Shown: positions 47,858-56,821, numbered from the stretch's first letter. The stretch is 64,000 nt of DNA from Streptomyces sp. NRRL S-37 (GCF_000721605.1 NZ_JOIZ01000005.1:747586-811585), one strand, 5' to 3'. Notes: generated by a model not told the origin, from the letters alone. Made by a program: numbers and translations.

Positions 47858-48970
47858 CGCGATGAACTCCCGCTTCCCCGCGTCACCCCGGATCACCACC
47901 TGGTCGTACGATCCCGGCGGCGCCCACCCGGAGTACTCCATCCCCAGGTCGTACTGGTCGCTGAAGAAGTAGGGGACGCGATCGTAGATCTCCTCCCGGC
48001 CCAGCATGGAGCGGGCCGCCGCCGGTCCGCCGTTGAGCGCGTTGGCCCAGTGCTCCACCCGCAGCCGCGTGCCGAAGAGGCCGTGCGGGAAGGAGGCGAC
48101 GTCACCGGCGGCGTAGATGTCGGGGTCGGACGTGCGCAGCCGTTCGTCGACGAGGACGCCCCCGCCGTCCGCGCGGTCGGCGAGCTCCAGCCCCGCCGCC
48201 TCCGCGAGGGAGGTGCGGGGGGCCGCGCCGATCGCCGCGAGGACGGCGTGCGCGGGGTGCTCCTCGCCGTCGTCGGTGCGGGCGGCGAGGACCATGCCGT
48301 CCTGGCCGGTGATCTCGGTGAGCGTGGCCCCGAAGTGGAAGCGGACGCCGTGCTCGCGGTGCAGCTCGGCGAAGAGCTGGCCGAGCTCGGGGCCGAGGAC
48401 CGAGTGCAGCGGGGTCTCGCCACGGTGGACGACGGTGACCTCCGCGCCGTACTCGCGGGCCGCCGCCGCGATCTCCAGGCCGATCCAGCCGGCGCCGGCG
48501 ATCACCAGATGGCCGTTGTCCCGGCCGAGGGAGGCCAGGACGCCCTTGAGACGCTCGGCGTGGGCGAGACGGCGCAGATGGTGGACGCCGACGAGGCCGG
48601 TGCCCGGGATGTCCAGGCGGCGGGGTTCGGCGCCGGTGGCGAGCAGCAGCTTGTCGTAGCGGACGACGGTGCCGTCCTCGCCGAAGCGGACGGTCCTCGC
48701 GGCGCGGTCGACGGCGTCGACGGTCTGGCCGAGGTGCAGCTCGACGTCGTGGCGCGCGTACCAGGCGGGCTCGTGGACGAAGACGCTGTCGCGCTCGGCC
48801 TTGCCGAGGAGGTAGCCCTTGGAGAGAGGCGGACGCTCGTAGGGGTGGTCGCGCTCGTCGCAGATCAGTATCACGCGGCCGGTGAAGCCCTCCGATCTCA
48901 GCGTCTCGGCCGCCTTCGCGCCGGCCAGTCCGCCTCCGACGATGACGAATGTCTGATCCGCATCGACCAC
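47735..48970 (-). CDS. NAD(P)/FAD-dependent oxidoreductase with a replaced C-terminus
   Basis: The 411-residue protein is a ferredoxin-reductase-type flavoprotein: FVIVGGGLAGAKAAETL, ERPPLSKGYLLG, LLLATGAEPRRLDIPG, HLVIAGAGWIGLEIAAAA, IYAAGDVASFPHGLFG, RVEHWANALNGGPAAARSMLG and YFFSDQYDLGMEYSGWAPPG. After GKREFIA the family normally continues into a reductase C-terminal strand pair of about 50 residues. Here it runs into an Arg/Pro-rich tail ending NDTP that is encoded by the probable mobile remnant. The enzyme is therefore probably impaired or has a new tail. It is divergent from nothing and precedes dnaG on the same strand. Confidence 0.82.
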   Translation of the reverse strand: MVDADQTFVIVGGGLAGAKAAETLRSEGFTGRVILICDERDHPYERPPLSKGYLLGKAERDSVFVHEPAWYARHDVELHLGQTVDAVDRAARTVRFGEDGTVVRYDKLLLATGAEPRRLDIPGTGLVGVHHLRRLAHAERLKGVLASLGRDNGHLVIAGAGWIGLEIAAAAREYGAEVTVVHRGETPLHSVLGPELGQLFAELHREHGVRFHFGATLTEITGQDGMVLAARTDDGEEHPAHAVLAAIGAAPRTSLAEAAGLELADRADGGGVLVDERLRTSDPDIYAAGDVASFPHGLFGTRLRVEHWANALNGGPAAARSMLGREEIYDRVPYFFSDQYDLGMEYSGWAPPGSYDQVVIRGDAGKREFIALVPCIARRRRAPGRSPGNRRQRGEVRCQTPRPRQDPNDTP

Positions 48971-49062
48971 GTGATGCCTCCTCGTAACGGTGTAGCCACC
49001 TGTGAGCCTCCCGTACTCAGCATGATGCCGTAAGGGGGAGCGACCCGATCAGGCCGTACGGC

Positions 49063-50337
49063 TCATGCCTGTCCCGTGAGGCGGGCGTGAAGCAAGCGGG
49101 CCGAGGCGTCGGTGAGCGACGCGATCTGGTCGACGATCACGCGCTTGCGGGCCCGGTCGTCCGGGGCCCGGTCGAACAGGGTGCGGAACTGGGGGTCCAG
49201 GCCGTCGGGGGCGCGGGAGGTGAGCGCCTCGGCCAGTTCGAGGACGACGATCCGCTGGTCGGCGCGGAGCAGCTCCTGTTCGGCGCGCTGCATGACGTAC
49301 CGGTCGGCGACCGCCTTGAGGACCGCGCACTCCATGCGGGTGCTGCGCGGTACGACCAGCTCGGCGCCGTATCTGGTGAGGCGCCCGGTACCGAAGGCCT
49401 GCCGGGTGGCGCCTTCGGCGGCGAGGCAGAAGCGGCCGATGAGCTGGCTGGTGGCGTCCTTGAGGCGGGCCTGGGCGACGGCGGTGCCGTCGTAGCCGTG
49501 CGGCCACCACTCCTGGTCGAGGAGGCGGTCGAGGGCCTCCGCGAGTTCGGCCGGGTCGGTGCCGGCGGGGACGTACCGGCCGGCGGCGACGGCGAAGACG
49601 GCTTCCCGTTCCAGGTCGGAGTGGAGGCAGTTCGGGTCGATGTGGCCGGCGTGCAGGCCGTCCTCCACGTCGTGCACCGAGTAGGCGACGTCGTCGGACC
49701 AGTCCATGACCTGGGCCTCGAAGCAGACGCGGGTGCCGGGGGCGCCCTCGCGGACCCAGTCGAAGACGGGGCGGTCGTCCTCGTAGACCCCGAACTTCGG
49801 GGAGGCCGGGTCGGTGGGGTGGGCGCCGCGGGGCCAGGGGTACTTGGTGGCGGCGTCGAGGGCGGCGCGGGTGAGGTTGAGGCCGACGGAGCCCTCGGGG
49901 GTGAAGCGCTTGGGTTCGATGCGGGTGAGGAGGCGGAGCGACTGGGCGTTGCCCTCGAAGCCGCCGCAGTCCTCGGCGAACTCGTTCAGCGCCTGTTCGC
50001 CGTTGTGGCCGAAGGGCGGGTGCCCGAGGTCGTGGGAGAGGCAGGCGGCCTCGACGAGGTCGGGGTCGCAGCCGAGGGCGGCACCGAGTTCGCGGCCGAC
50101 CTGGGCGCATTCGAGGGAGTGGGTGAGGCGGGTGCGGGGGCTGGCGTCCCAGACCTGGCTGTGCTCTCCCGGGGTGACGACCTGCGTCTTTCCGGCGAGG
50201 CGGCGGAGGGCCGCGGAGTGCAGGACGCGGGCGCGGTCACGTTGGAAGGCGGTGCGGCCGGGGCGTTTGTCGGGCTCGGGGGCCCAGCGGGCGACGGACG
50301 TCGGGTCGTACGCGGCGGGGGGTGCGGTGCCTTCCAT
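49063..50337 (-). CDS. dgt: Deoxyguanosinetriphosphate triphosphohydrolase
   Basis: The 424-residue HD-domain enzyme should hydrolyse dGTP (and other dNTPs) to the nucleoside and triphosphate. HD motif residues are in [33 protein letters not shown] and [16 protein letters not shown]. The start [12 protein letters not shown] matches the family's N-terminus. It sits 92 bases from the FAD oxidoreductase start on the same strand, after the dnaG region, in an arrangement usual for Streptomyces. Confidence 0.94.
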   Translation of the reverse strand: MEGTAPPAAYDPTSVARWAPEPDKRPGRTAFQRDRARVLHSAALRRLAGKTQVVTPGEHSQVWDASPRTRLTHSLECAQVGRELGAALGCDPDLVEAACLSHDLGHPPFGHNGEQALNEFAEDCGGFEGNAQSLRLLTRIEPKRFTPEGSVGLNLTRAALDAATKYPWPRGAHPTDPASPKFGVYEDDRPVFDWVREGAPGTRVCFEAQVMDWSDDVAYSVHDVEDGLHAGHIDPNCLHSDLEREAVFAVAAGRYVPAGTDPAELAEALDRLLDQEWWPHGYDGTAVAQARLKDATSQLIGRFCLAAEGATRQAFGTGRLTRYGAELVVPRSTRMECAVLKAVADRYVMQRAEQELLRADQRIVVLELAEALTSRAPDGLDPQFRTLFDRAPDDRARKRVIVDQIASLTDASARLLHARLTGQA

Positions 50338-50389
50338 GGGATGACAGTACGGGGGAGGTGCGACAGTCGGGGGGCGTGATCGGCCGGTT

Positions 50390-50415
50390 CGGGGGCGGTG
50401 ATTCTTCCGCCCCCG
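50390..50415 (-). terminator. Hairpin after the chelatase gene
   Basis: CGGGGGCGG (50390-50398) and CCGCCCCCG (50407-50415) form a perfect 9-bp stem with an 8-base loop, 9 bases downstream of the chelatase stop on the minus strand. Confidence 0.65.
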
Positions 50416-50423
50416 CCGCCCCT

Positions 50424-51203
50424 TCAGCCGACGGACGCCAGTTCCGGGGAGGCCGTGGACGGAGTCCGCAGGGCCTGGTCGTAGCGGTGGAGGAGGAGGT
50501 GGGCCATCGCGGGGTGGGTGCCGAGGGGGGCGGAGGCGATGCCCGGGGCCGCTGCCGCGCACTCCGTGGCGAAGCGGCCGGGGGCGGTGAAGTAGGAGGC
50601 GACGGCCACGCGGTGGCGGCCCCGGGCGGCCAGGGCGCGGACGGCGTCGGGGACGGTGGGGGCGGCGGCGGAGGCGTAGGCGGGGATCACGGGGACGCCG
50701 AGGCGGTCGGCGAGCAGGCGCGCGGTGCGGTTCGTGTCGGTCCTCGACTCGGGGTCGCGGGAGCCGGCGGCGGCGAGTACGACCCCGCTCGCGCGGCGGG
50801 CCGCCTCGTCGGCCGGGGTGCGCCAGCCGGCCTCGGTGAGGCGGGCGTGCAGGGCGTCCACGAGCAGGGGGTGCGGGCCGAGCGGCGCGGCCACGCGGGT
50901 GTGCGGCCGTGCGCCCGCGGCCATCTCGGGGATGTCCCGCTTGACGTGGTAGCCCCGGCTGAGCAGCAGCGGTACGAGGACGGCGGCCCCGGTGCCGTGC
51001 ACGTCCAGCTCGGCGAGGGTGTCGGGGAGCAGGGGCGCGTTCAGCTCGATGTGGCCCAGGTGCACGGGCAGGCCCGGCCGCAGTGCGCGGACGCGGTCCA
51101 GGAGCCGCCGTACGGTGCTCAGCGCACGCGGGTCGCGGCTGCCGTGGGCCACGACGACGAGGGCGGGCCGGGTGTCGTGGTCGTTCAGGGGGTACGCCGT
51201 CAT
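50424..51203 (-). CDS. Sirohydrochlorin chelatase (CbiX/SirB-type)
   Basis: The 259-residue protein has two related chelatase halves: [25 protein letters not shown] with the metal-site His and [12 protein letters not shown] in the first, and [29 protein letters not shown] in the second, where the catalytic His of AHGS is Ala. It should insert Fe2+ (or Co2+) into sirohydrochlorin; iron insertion would supply siroheme for NirB, encoded at 59.7 kb. Candidate GlnR boxes upstream at 51226-51252 suggest co-regulation with nitrate and nitrite reduction. Confidence 0.88.
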   Translation of the reverse strand: MTAYPLNDHDTRPALVVVAHGSRDPRALSTVRRLLDRVRALRPGLPVHLGHIELNAPLLPDTLAELDVHGTGAAVLVPLLLSRGYHVKRDIPEMAAGARPHTRVAAPLGPHPLLVDALHARLTEAGWRTPADEAARRASGVVLAAAGSRDPESRTDTNRTARLLADRLGVPVIPAYASAAAPTVPDAVRALAARGRHRVAVASYFTAPGRFATECAAAAPGIASAPLGTHPAMAHLLLHRYDQALRTPSTASPELASVG

Positions 51204-51225
51204 GCACCGATCGTGGACGCGGCAC

Positions 51226-51252
51226 GTTGCCTTCCCGTTGCGCGGGTGTGAC
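51226..51252 (-). promoter_or_regulatory. Candidate GlnR boxes upstream of the chelatase gene
   Basis: Read on the minus strand, GTCAC (51252-51248), GCAAC (51241-51237) and GCAAC (51230-51226) follow each other at exact 11-base steps. The pattern resembles the GlnR gTnAC-n6-GaAAC half-site series. It ends 22 bases before the start codon. The GCAAC boxes deviate from consensus. Confidence 0.4.
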
Positions 51253-51415
51253 GGGCGTTTTCCGGTGGTTCACCATGCGGACGGCCGTGGGCGTGAGGCT
51301 GTTCGATCTGCCGCTTCACCCCGGGACGTGAAGCCGGTCACCGTGCGTGAGGTGAACCGGAAGGCTCGGCGGGGCGTCTCTTCCGGTCGAGGACCGACCG
51401 GGGAGGACCCGTCCG

Positions 51416-52120
51416 ATGCGCCGTTTCAGCGTCCGCCGCCCGCGTCTGCCGCGCACCCGTACCGGGTGGCGGCGGCTGGTGCAGGGAGTGGTGGCGGTGT
51501 GCGTGCTGGCGCTGCTGCCGGCGGCCTGGCTGCGCGTGACGACGGACGACCGGCTGCGCACCACCGCCGACGTGCCGCGCACCGACGTCGCCGTGGTCTT
51601 CGGCGCGGGCCTGTGGGACGGGGAGCCGTCGCCGTACCTCGCGCACCGGCTGGACGCGGCGGCGGAGCTGTACCGCGCGGGGCGGATCGAGGTGGTCCTC
51701 GTCACCGGCGACAACAGCCGTAAGGAGTACGACGAGCCGGACGCGATGCGCGCCTACCTGACGCGGCACGGTGTGCCCGACGCGCGGATCGTCAGCGACT
51801 ACGCGGGCTTCGACACCTGGGACTCCTGCGTCCGCGCGAAGAAGATCTTCGGTGTGGACCGCGCGGTGCTGATCAGCCAGGGCTTCCACATCCGCCGCGC
51901 GGTGGCCCTGTGCGAGACGGCCGGCGTCACCTCGTACGGCGTCGGCGTGGACGACCGCCACGACGTCACCTGGTACTACGGGGGCGCCCGGGAGATCCTC
52001 GCGGCGGGCAAGGCGGCCCTGGACGCCGTCTTCCGCCCGGACCCGCACTTCCTCGGGCCGAGGGAGCCGGGGGTGGAGCGGGCGCTGGCCGACGTCCACG
52101 GTTCGGGGACGTCGGACTGA
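51416..52120 (+). CDS. SanA/YdcF-like membrane protein (DUF218)
   Basis: The 234-residue protein has one N-terminal membrane helix (LVQGVVAVCVLALLPAAWL) and an extracytoplasmic DUF218 domain: VAVVFGAGLWDGEPSPYLAHRLDAAAELYRAG, VVLVTGDNSRKEYDEPDAMRAYL, DARIVSDYAGFDTWDSCVRAKKIFG and VLISQGFHIRRAVALCETAGV. SanA-type proteins affect envelope integrity and vancomycin sensitivity in other bacteria. It is monocistronic; its neighbours do not add information. The ATG follows GAGGACCCGTCCG. Confidence 0.88.
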   Translation: MRRFSVRRPRLPRTRTGWRRLVQGVVAVCVLALLPAAWLRVTTDDRLRTTADVPRTDVAVVFGAGLWDGEPSPYLAHRLDAAAELYRAGRIEVVLVTGDNSRKEYDEPDAMRAYLTRHGVPDARIVSDYAGFDTWDSCVRAKKIFGVDRAVLISQGFHIRRAVALCETAGVTSYGVGVDDRHDVTWYYGGAREILAAGKAALDAVFRPDPHFLGPREPGVERALADVHGSGTSD

Positions 52121-52128
52121 CGGGACGC

Positions 52129-52144
52129 GCATACTCCAGTATGC
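52129..52144. promoter_or_regulatory. Candidate operator of the second VapBC pair
   Basis: GCATACTCCAGTATGC has perfect 7-bp arms (GCATACT, AGTATGC) around CC. It lies 8 bases before the antitoxin start, overlapping an upstream ATG, which argues that translation begins at 52153. Confidence 0.65.
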
Positions 52145-52152
52145 TCCCGCCC

Positions 52153-52401
52153 ATGGCGGACACGACGCGCATCACGGTGACGCTCCCGACGGAGCAGGTC
52201 GCCGAACTGAAGAAGCTCACCGACAACGTCTCCGGCTACGTCGCCGAAGCGGTGGCGCGTCAGCTGCGGCACCAGCTGCTCGGGGCCGATCTGCTGCGCC
52301 ATCAAGAGGAGTACGGAGCCTTCGCCGAGGAGGAGCTGGCGGAGGCCCGCTCCCGGATCTTCGGGAACACCGATGCCGACGGGTCGGCGAGCGCGGCGTG
52401 A
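52153..52401 (+). CDS. vapB: VapB-type antitoxin, ribbon-helix-helix
   Basis: The 82-residue antitoxin has an N-terminal ribbon-helix-helix (TTRITVTLPTEQVAELKKLTDNVSGYVAEAVARQL) and an acidic C-terminal helix (EEYGAFAEEELAEARSRIFG) expected to block the PIN toxin. No strong ribosome site is seen; a leaderless or short-leader transcript is possible. The ATG at 52141 lies inside the operator palindrome and is not preferred. It overlaps the toxin gene by GTGA. Confidence 0.85.
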   Translation: MADTTRITVTLPTEQVAELKKLTDNVSGYVAEAVARQLRHQLLGADLLRHQEEYGAFAEEELAEARSRIFGNTDADGSASAA

Positions 52402-52799
52402 GCGGGCACGTCGAGACCGTCGTCCTGGACTCCGAGGGCCTTTCCGCCTGGATCGCCCAGGATCGCAAGACCGCCGCGATGTTCCAGGTGTTCCATGCGA
52501 CGGGTGCCGATTTCGTCGTCGGAGCCAACACCATCGTGGAAGTGAGTCACGCGCGGGTGAACACGGCCCGGCTGCGGTGGGCACTGTCCCGCGTCAGGGT
52601 CGAGCCGGTGACCGAGCGGGCGGCGAAAGCGGCGGCGGAGCTGCTCAAGGCCGCAGGCCTGCACGGGCACAAGTACGCGATCGACGCGACGGTGGCCGAG
52701 ATGGCACTGCGCCAGTCGGGCCCGGTGGTCATACTGACGTCCGACGTCGACGCCATGTCCCGGCTGTGCGGTGACCGCATCCGGCTCGTCGGCATCTGA
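52398..52799 (+). CDS. vapC: VapC-type PIN-domain toxin
   Basis: The 133-residue PIN ribonuclease has the acidic quartet: Asp in VVLDSEGLSAW, Glu in NTIVEVSHA, Asp in KYAIDATVAEMAL and Asp in LTSDVDAMSRL. The GTG start overlaps the antitoxin stop. It is unrelated at the sequence level to the VapC at 31.6 kb apart from the fold, so the two pairs are independent. GC content matches the core, unlike the first pair's region. Confidence 0.88.
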   Translation: MSGHVETVVLDSEGLSAWIAQDRKTAAMFQVFHATGADFVVGANTIVEVSHARVNTARLRWALSRVRVEPVTERAAKAAAELLKAAGLHGHKYAIDATVAEMALRQSGPVVILTSDVDAMSRLCGDRIRLVGI

Positions 52800-52863
52800 G
52801 CGGGGACCCCGTCGGCGCCTCACCGCGCCCCCCGGCCGGCGGGGAGGTCGCCGTACCCGGGGT

Positions 52864-52890
52864 GTAACAGCGGCCGGCGCGGTGCGTAAC
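52864..52890. promoter_or_regulatory. Candidate GlnR boxes upstream of nasA
   Basis: Two GTAAC boxes start at 52864 and 52886, exactly 22 bases apart, as expected for the a-sites of a GlnR tandem site. The b-positions between them are degenerate. The downstream box ends 24 bases before the nasA start. Confidence 0.45.
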
Positions 52891-52913
52891 ACCGGGGGCG
52901 CAGCCTGGGCCGT

Positions 52914-55271
52914 ATGCGAGACACCGTGACGCCCACGCACTGCCCCTACTGCGCCCTGCAGTGCGGGATGAATCTGACGCCGGCGCCCGACGGGAGCGCC
53001 GTCGAGGTGAGCGAGCGCGCGGACTTCCCCGTGAACCGGGGGGCGCTGTGCGGAAAGGGGCGTACGGCGCCCGCCGTGCTGTCGTCGAGCGTGCGGCTGA
53101 CCTCGCCGCTGGTGCGGTCCGAGGGGGGCGCGCTGGTGCCGGCCTCCTGGGAGGAGGCGCTGGCGCGGGTCGCCGGGGGGCTCGGGCGGACGCGCGCGGA
53201 GTACGGGGCGGACGCGGTCGGGGTGTTCGGCGGGGGCGGGCTGACCAACGAGAAGGCGTACAGCCTGGGGAAGTTCGCGCGGGTGGTGCTGGGGACCTCC
53301 CAGATCGACTACAACGGGCGGTTCTGCATGTCGTCGGCCGCGGCAGCGGGGGGCAGGGCGTTCGGCCTCGACCGCGGACTGCCGTTCCCGCTGGAGGACA
53401 TCCCGCGGACCGGCTGCGTGATCCTGGTCGGGTCGAACCCGGCGGAGACCATGCCGCCGTCGCTGCGGTACTTCACCGAGCTGAGGGAGAACGGCGGCAC
53501 GCTGATCGTCGTCGACCCGCGCCGCACGAAGACCGCCGAGCAGGCCGATCTGCACCTGGCGCCGCGTCCCGGCACCGATCTCGCGCTGGCGCTGGGCCTG
53601 CTGCACCTGATCGTCGCCGAGGGGCGCACCGACGAGGCGTACATCCGGGAGCGCACCAGCGGCTGGGAGGAGACCCGGGCCGCCGCGATGGCGCACTGGC
53701 CGGAGTACGTGGAGCGCATCACCGGCGTGTCCGTCCCCGAACTGCGGGAGGCCGTACGGCTGTTCTGCGAGCCGGAGGCCGCGATGGTGCTCACCGCGCG
53801 CGGGCCCGAGCAGCAGTCCAAGGGCACCGACACGGTGGGCGCGTGGATCAACCTGTGCCTGGCGACGGGGCGGGCGGGCCGGCCGCTGTCCGGGTACGGG
53901 TGCCTGACCGGGCAGGGCAACGGGCAGGGCGGGCGCGAACACGGCCAGAAGGCCGACCAGTTGCCCGGCTACCGCAAGCTGACGGATCCGGCGGCGCGGG
54001 CGCACGTCGCCGAGGTGTGGGGCGTGGACCCCGACGCGCTGCCGGGGCCGGGACGCAGCGCGTACGAACTGCTCGACGCGCTCGGTACGGACATCCGTGC
54101 GCTGCTGCTGATGGGCTCCAACCCGGTGGTGTCGGCACCGCGCGCCGCGCACATCGAGGAGCGGATCCGCTCGCTGGACTTCCTGGCGGTGTGCGACGTG
54201 GTGCTGTCGGAGACGGCCGCGCTCGCCGATGTCGTCCTGCCGGTGACGCAGTGGGCGGAGGAGACGGGGACGACGACGAACCTGGAGGGCAGGGTGCTGC
54301 TGCGACGGCAGGCGATCACCCCGCCGGAGGGCGTCCGCAGCGACCTGGAGGTCATGCACGAGCTGGCGGCGCGGCTGGGCGGGGAAGGGAACCTGGAGAA
54401 GAAGTTCCCGACCGATCCCGAGGAGGTCTTCGAGGAGCTGCGCCGGGCCAGCGCGGGCGGGCCAGCGGACTACTCCGGGATCACCTACCGGAGGCTGGCG
54501 GAGGAGAACGGCGTGTTCTGGCCGTGCCCGGCACCGGCGGACGGCCCGCCAGAGGCGGGCGGGACCGGAGCCGAAGCTGGACCCGAGACCGGAGCCGAAG
54601 CCACGCCCGAGACCGAAGCCGGACCCGATTCTCGCCGTATCGCCGGTGCCGGACACGCTCCGCAAGGCACCGGCGAGCCCGACGCCCCGCTCGACGACTC
54701 GGCGCGGGCCGACGGCACCGCCCCGCTCGGCACCGCCGGCGGCGCTCCCGCCTCCCGCCCGGGTGCCGCCCCCGGCGTCCACCCCGGCACCCCGCGCCTC
54801 TTCCTCGACCGGTTCGCCACCGAGGACGGGCGGGCGCGGTTCGCGCCGGTCTCGCACCGGGCGGTCGCCGAGGAGCCCGACGACGAGTACCCCGTGCTGC
54901 TGACCACCGGGCGGGTCGTGGCGCAGTACCAGTCCGGTGCCCAGACCCGGCGCGTCGACGAGCTGAACGCCGCCGCGCCCGGCCCGTTCGTGGAGCTGCA
55001 CCCCCGGCTCGCGGAGCGGCTCGGCGCGGCCGAGGGCGACCCGGTGGCCGTGGTGTCCCGGCGGGGGCGGGCGGTGGCGCCGGCCAGGATCACGGCCGCG
55101 ATCCGGCCCGACACGGTGTTCATGCCGTTCCACTGGGCCGGTGAGGGCCGCGCCAACACCCTCACCAACCCCGCCCTCGACCCGACCTCCCGGATGCCCG
55201 AGTTCAAGGCGTGCGCGGTACGGCTGGAGACGGTGGAGGCCGGTCACGGAGGTCGCGGGCGCGCGAAGTGA
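52914..55271 (+). CDS. nasA: Assimilatory nitrate reductase, molybdopterin subunit
   Basis: The 785-residue cytoplasmic enzyme should reduce nitrate to nitrite. Cys10, Cys13, Cys17 and Cys46 bind a [4Fe-4S] cluster. Molybdopterin motifs include NGRFCMSSAAAA, ILVGSNPAETMPPSLRYF, GRPLSGYGCLTGQGNGQGGREHGQKADQLPGYRKL, LLLMGSNPVVSAPRA, WAEETGTTTNLEGRVLLRRQA and the C-terminal MPFHWAGEGRANTLT. An Ala/Gly/Pro/Thr/Glu-rich stretch (about 545-640) is inserted before the C-terminal dinucleotide-binding domain. No signal peptide is present. Candidate GlnR boxes precede it. Confidence 0.93.
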   Translation: MRDTVTPTHCPYCALQCGMNLTPAPDGSAVEVSERADFPVNRGALCGKGRTAPAVLSSSVRLTSPLVRSEGGALVPASWEEALARVAGGLGRTRAEYGADAVGVFGGGGLTNEKAYSLGKFARVVLGTSQIDYNGRFCMSSAAAAGGRAFGLDRGLPFPLEDIPRTGCVILVGSNPAETMPPSLRYFTELRENGGTLIVVDPRRTKTAEQADLHLAPRPGTDLALALGLLHLIVAEGRTDEAYIRERTSGWEETRAAAMAHWPEYVERITGVSVPELREAVRLFCEPEAAMVLTARGPEQQSKGTDTVGAWINLCLATGRAGRPLSGYGCLTGQGNGQGGREHGQKADQLPGYRKLTDPAARAHVAEVWGVDPDALPGPGRSAYELLDALGTDIRALLLMGSNPVVSAPRAAHIEERIRSLDFLAVCDVVLSETAALADVVLPVTQWAEETGTTTNLEGRVLLRRQAITPPEGVRSDLEVMHELAARLGGEGNLEKKFPTDPEEVFEELRRASAGGPADYSGITYRRLAEENGVFWPCPAPADGPPEAGGTGAEAGPETGAEATPETEAGPDSRRIAGAGHAPQGTGEPDAPLDDSARADGTAPLGTAGGAPASRPGAAPGVHPGTPRLFLDRFATEDGRARFAPVSHRAVAEEPDDEYPVLLTTGRVVAQYQSGAQTRRVDELNAAAPGPFVELHPRLAERLGAAEGDPVAVVSRRGRAVAPARITAAIRPDTVFMPFHWAGEGRANTLTNPALDPTSRMPEFKACAVRLETVEAGHGGRGRAK

Positions 55272-55333
55272 GACCGGTCGCGGGCGCGCGGGGTGAGAAT
55301 CGTCGCGCAAGGTTCCGCCGACCGTCCGCGCAG

Positions 55334-55747
55334 GTGAACGTGCTCCTCCCCTTCTTCGTCTACGGCACCCTCCGTCCCGGCGGGACCAACCACGACCTCT
55401 TCCTGCGCGGCCGCACCCTGCGCGAGGAACCCGGCCGGCTCCGGGGCGCGGTGCTGTACGAGGGCCCCGGCTACCCGTACGCCATCGAGGAGCCGGGCTC
55501 CGTGGTGAGCGGGGAGCTGGTGACCGTACTGCCGGAGGCCTACGCGGGGCTGCTCACCGAGCTGGACCGGCTGGAGGAGTACGTACCCGGCGATCCGCGC
55601 AGTCTCTACGAGCGGGTGGCACGGGACGTCGTCCGCACCGGTGACGGCACGGCGGTGCGGGCCTGGGTGTACGTCGCCGCGCCCGCCGTCGCCGCCCGGC
55701 TGCGGGAGCGGGGGAGGATCGTCGAGAGCGGGGAGTGGCGGGGATGA
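55334..55747 (+). CDS. Gamma-glutamylcyclotransferase-family (AIG2-like) protein
   Basis: The 137-residue protein has the GGCT fold pattern: LPFFVYGTLRPGGTNHDLFL (the YGxL substrate loop), RGAVLYEGPGYPYAIEEPGSVVSGELVTVLPEAYAGLLTELDRLEEYVPG (with the catalytic Glu in GEL) and AWVYVA. It may act on gamma-glutamyl amines or peptides. The start GTG at 55334 or 55340 cannot be separated; CAGGTGAAC precedes the second. It follows nasA by 62 bases that contain a direct repeat and may be co-transcribed with it, but a link to nitrate use is not obvious. Confidence 0.85.
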   Translation: MNVLLPFFVYGTLRPGGTNHDLFLRGRTLREEPGRLRGAVLYEGPGYPYAIEEPGSVVSGELVTVLPEAYAGLLTELDRLEEYVPGDPRSLYERVARDVVRTGDGTAVRAWVYVAAPAVAARLRERGRIVESGEWRG

Positions 55748-56158
55748 CGGCCGGGCACTCCCCCGCCGGATCCGGGCACGCCCCCGGCCCGCCCGGAACA
55801 CCCCCGGAAGACGCGGAAGGCGCGGGCCCACGTCACGCCGGTGCGTGCTCCCACCGCGCCCGCCTCCCCGCGGGCGGTCCTCGCGGACGCGCAGGTCACC
55901 CGTTCACCCCCGTGTGCCGCACCCTTCGGACGCTTCCCCGCGACCGGATCCGCGCAACACCGCTGACCTGCTGAAACGCGACAAAGGACGGCGGCCGTCC
56001 GGGTGCGCCCGACACCCATTCGGCCCGCCTCCCGACGCCCTCTCAGGAAGCGGTACGGCCCCGGTGGCACTTACCTCGGAGGGGCGGGGACGCGTGCGAC
56101 GGCGGCACATGTGGGGTGTCGCGGGCCGTGGTCCCTCCGTGAGCCCGAGGGAGCATCG
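55748..56158. other. Gene-free interval of 411 bases
   Basis: The interval between the cyclotransferase and the secreted protein gene is GC-rich with Pro/Ala/Arg-biased chance frames and no credible gene. Its end should carry the promoter of the secreted protein gene. No repeat, tRNA or riboswitch structure is apparent. Confidence 0.6.
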
Positions 56159-56704
56159 ATGCGACGTACCGCCCGGCCGCTGACCGGCATGACCGGCACC
56201 GCGCTCGCCGTGGCCGCCGCGGGGCTGCTCGCCGCGCCCGCGTACGCCGGGGAGGGCGCCGGCACGTCGGCGGGGAGCCTGGAGGTGTACCCGTCCTCGG
56301 TCGCGCCGGGGTCGCACGTCACGGTGAACACCGCGGCGTGCGGTGACGGCGGGACGGCGGCGGGCGACTCCACCGCCGTGGGCGCCGGCCGGTTCACGCT
56401 GGCGCCGAGCGCGCACGAACGGGACGCGATCGGACAGTTCCAGGTGCCGCCGAGCGCGCAGCCGGGGACGTACGAGATCGTCGCGACGTGCGACGGGAGC
56501 GACCGGCGGGTGGCCGGTGATTTGGTGGTCACGCTGACGCCCGACGCGCGGCAGGTGGTCCCCCGGGGAAGTGTGAAGACGGGGGTCGGGGGCGCGCTGG
56601 GCCCCGACCCCGTGCAGACCGCGGCCGGTGTGACGGCTCTCGCCGTCGCCGCCGCGGGCGGTACCTGGCTCCTGCATCGCCGGGCGAGAGGCGATGACAT
56701 CTGA
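56159..56704 (+). CDS. Secreted, membrane-anchored protein next to a sortase
   Basis: The 181-residue protein has an N-terminal signal peptide (MRRTARPLTGMTGTALAVAAAGLLAAPAYAGE), an extracellular Ig-like segment (SLEVYPSSVAPGSHVTVNTAACGD, PPSAQPGTYEIVATCDG) with two cysteines, and a C-terminal membrane helix followed by RRARGDDI (VTALAVAAAGGTWLLHRRARGDDI). The tail resembles a sorting signal but has no LPxTG motif, so anchoring by the neighbouring class F sortase would need a non-canonical site. GAGGGAG precedes the ATG. It is 117 bases before the sortase gene, and such pairs are typical of Streptomyces. Confidence 0.85.
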   Translation: MRRTARPLTGMTGTALAVAAAGLLAAPAYAGEGAGTSAGSLEVYPSSVAPGSHVTVNTAACGDGGTAAGDSTAVGAGRFTLAPSAHERDAIGQFQVPPSAQPGTYEIVATCDGSDRRVAGDLVVTLTPDARQVVPRGSVKTGVGGALGPDPVQTAAGVTALAVAAAGGTWLLHRRARGDDI

Positions 56705-56821
56705 CGGGCATCCTCCGCCGCCCGTCCCCGCCGGTACCGCACGTCCCCTCCCCTCCGGGTCCGACGCCCCTCGCGGCCCGGAGGGGGCACGGGGGCCGAT
56801 TCGAGATGAGGTCAGTCCGTC

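Noticed and set aside
52141..52152. ATG at 52141 as the second vapB start
   Set aside because: It lies inside the 16-bp operator palindrome and adds only MLPP before the conserved antitoxin N-terminus.
52302..55310. About 1,000-codon minus-strand open frame over nasA
   Set aside because: Arg/Gln/His-rich composition and perfect overlap with the intact nasA frame mark it as a codon-bias shadow.
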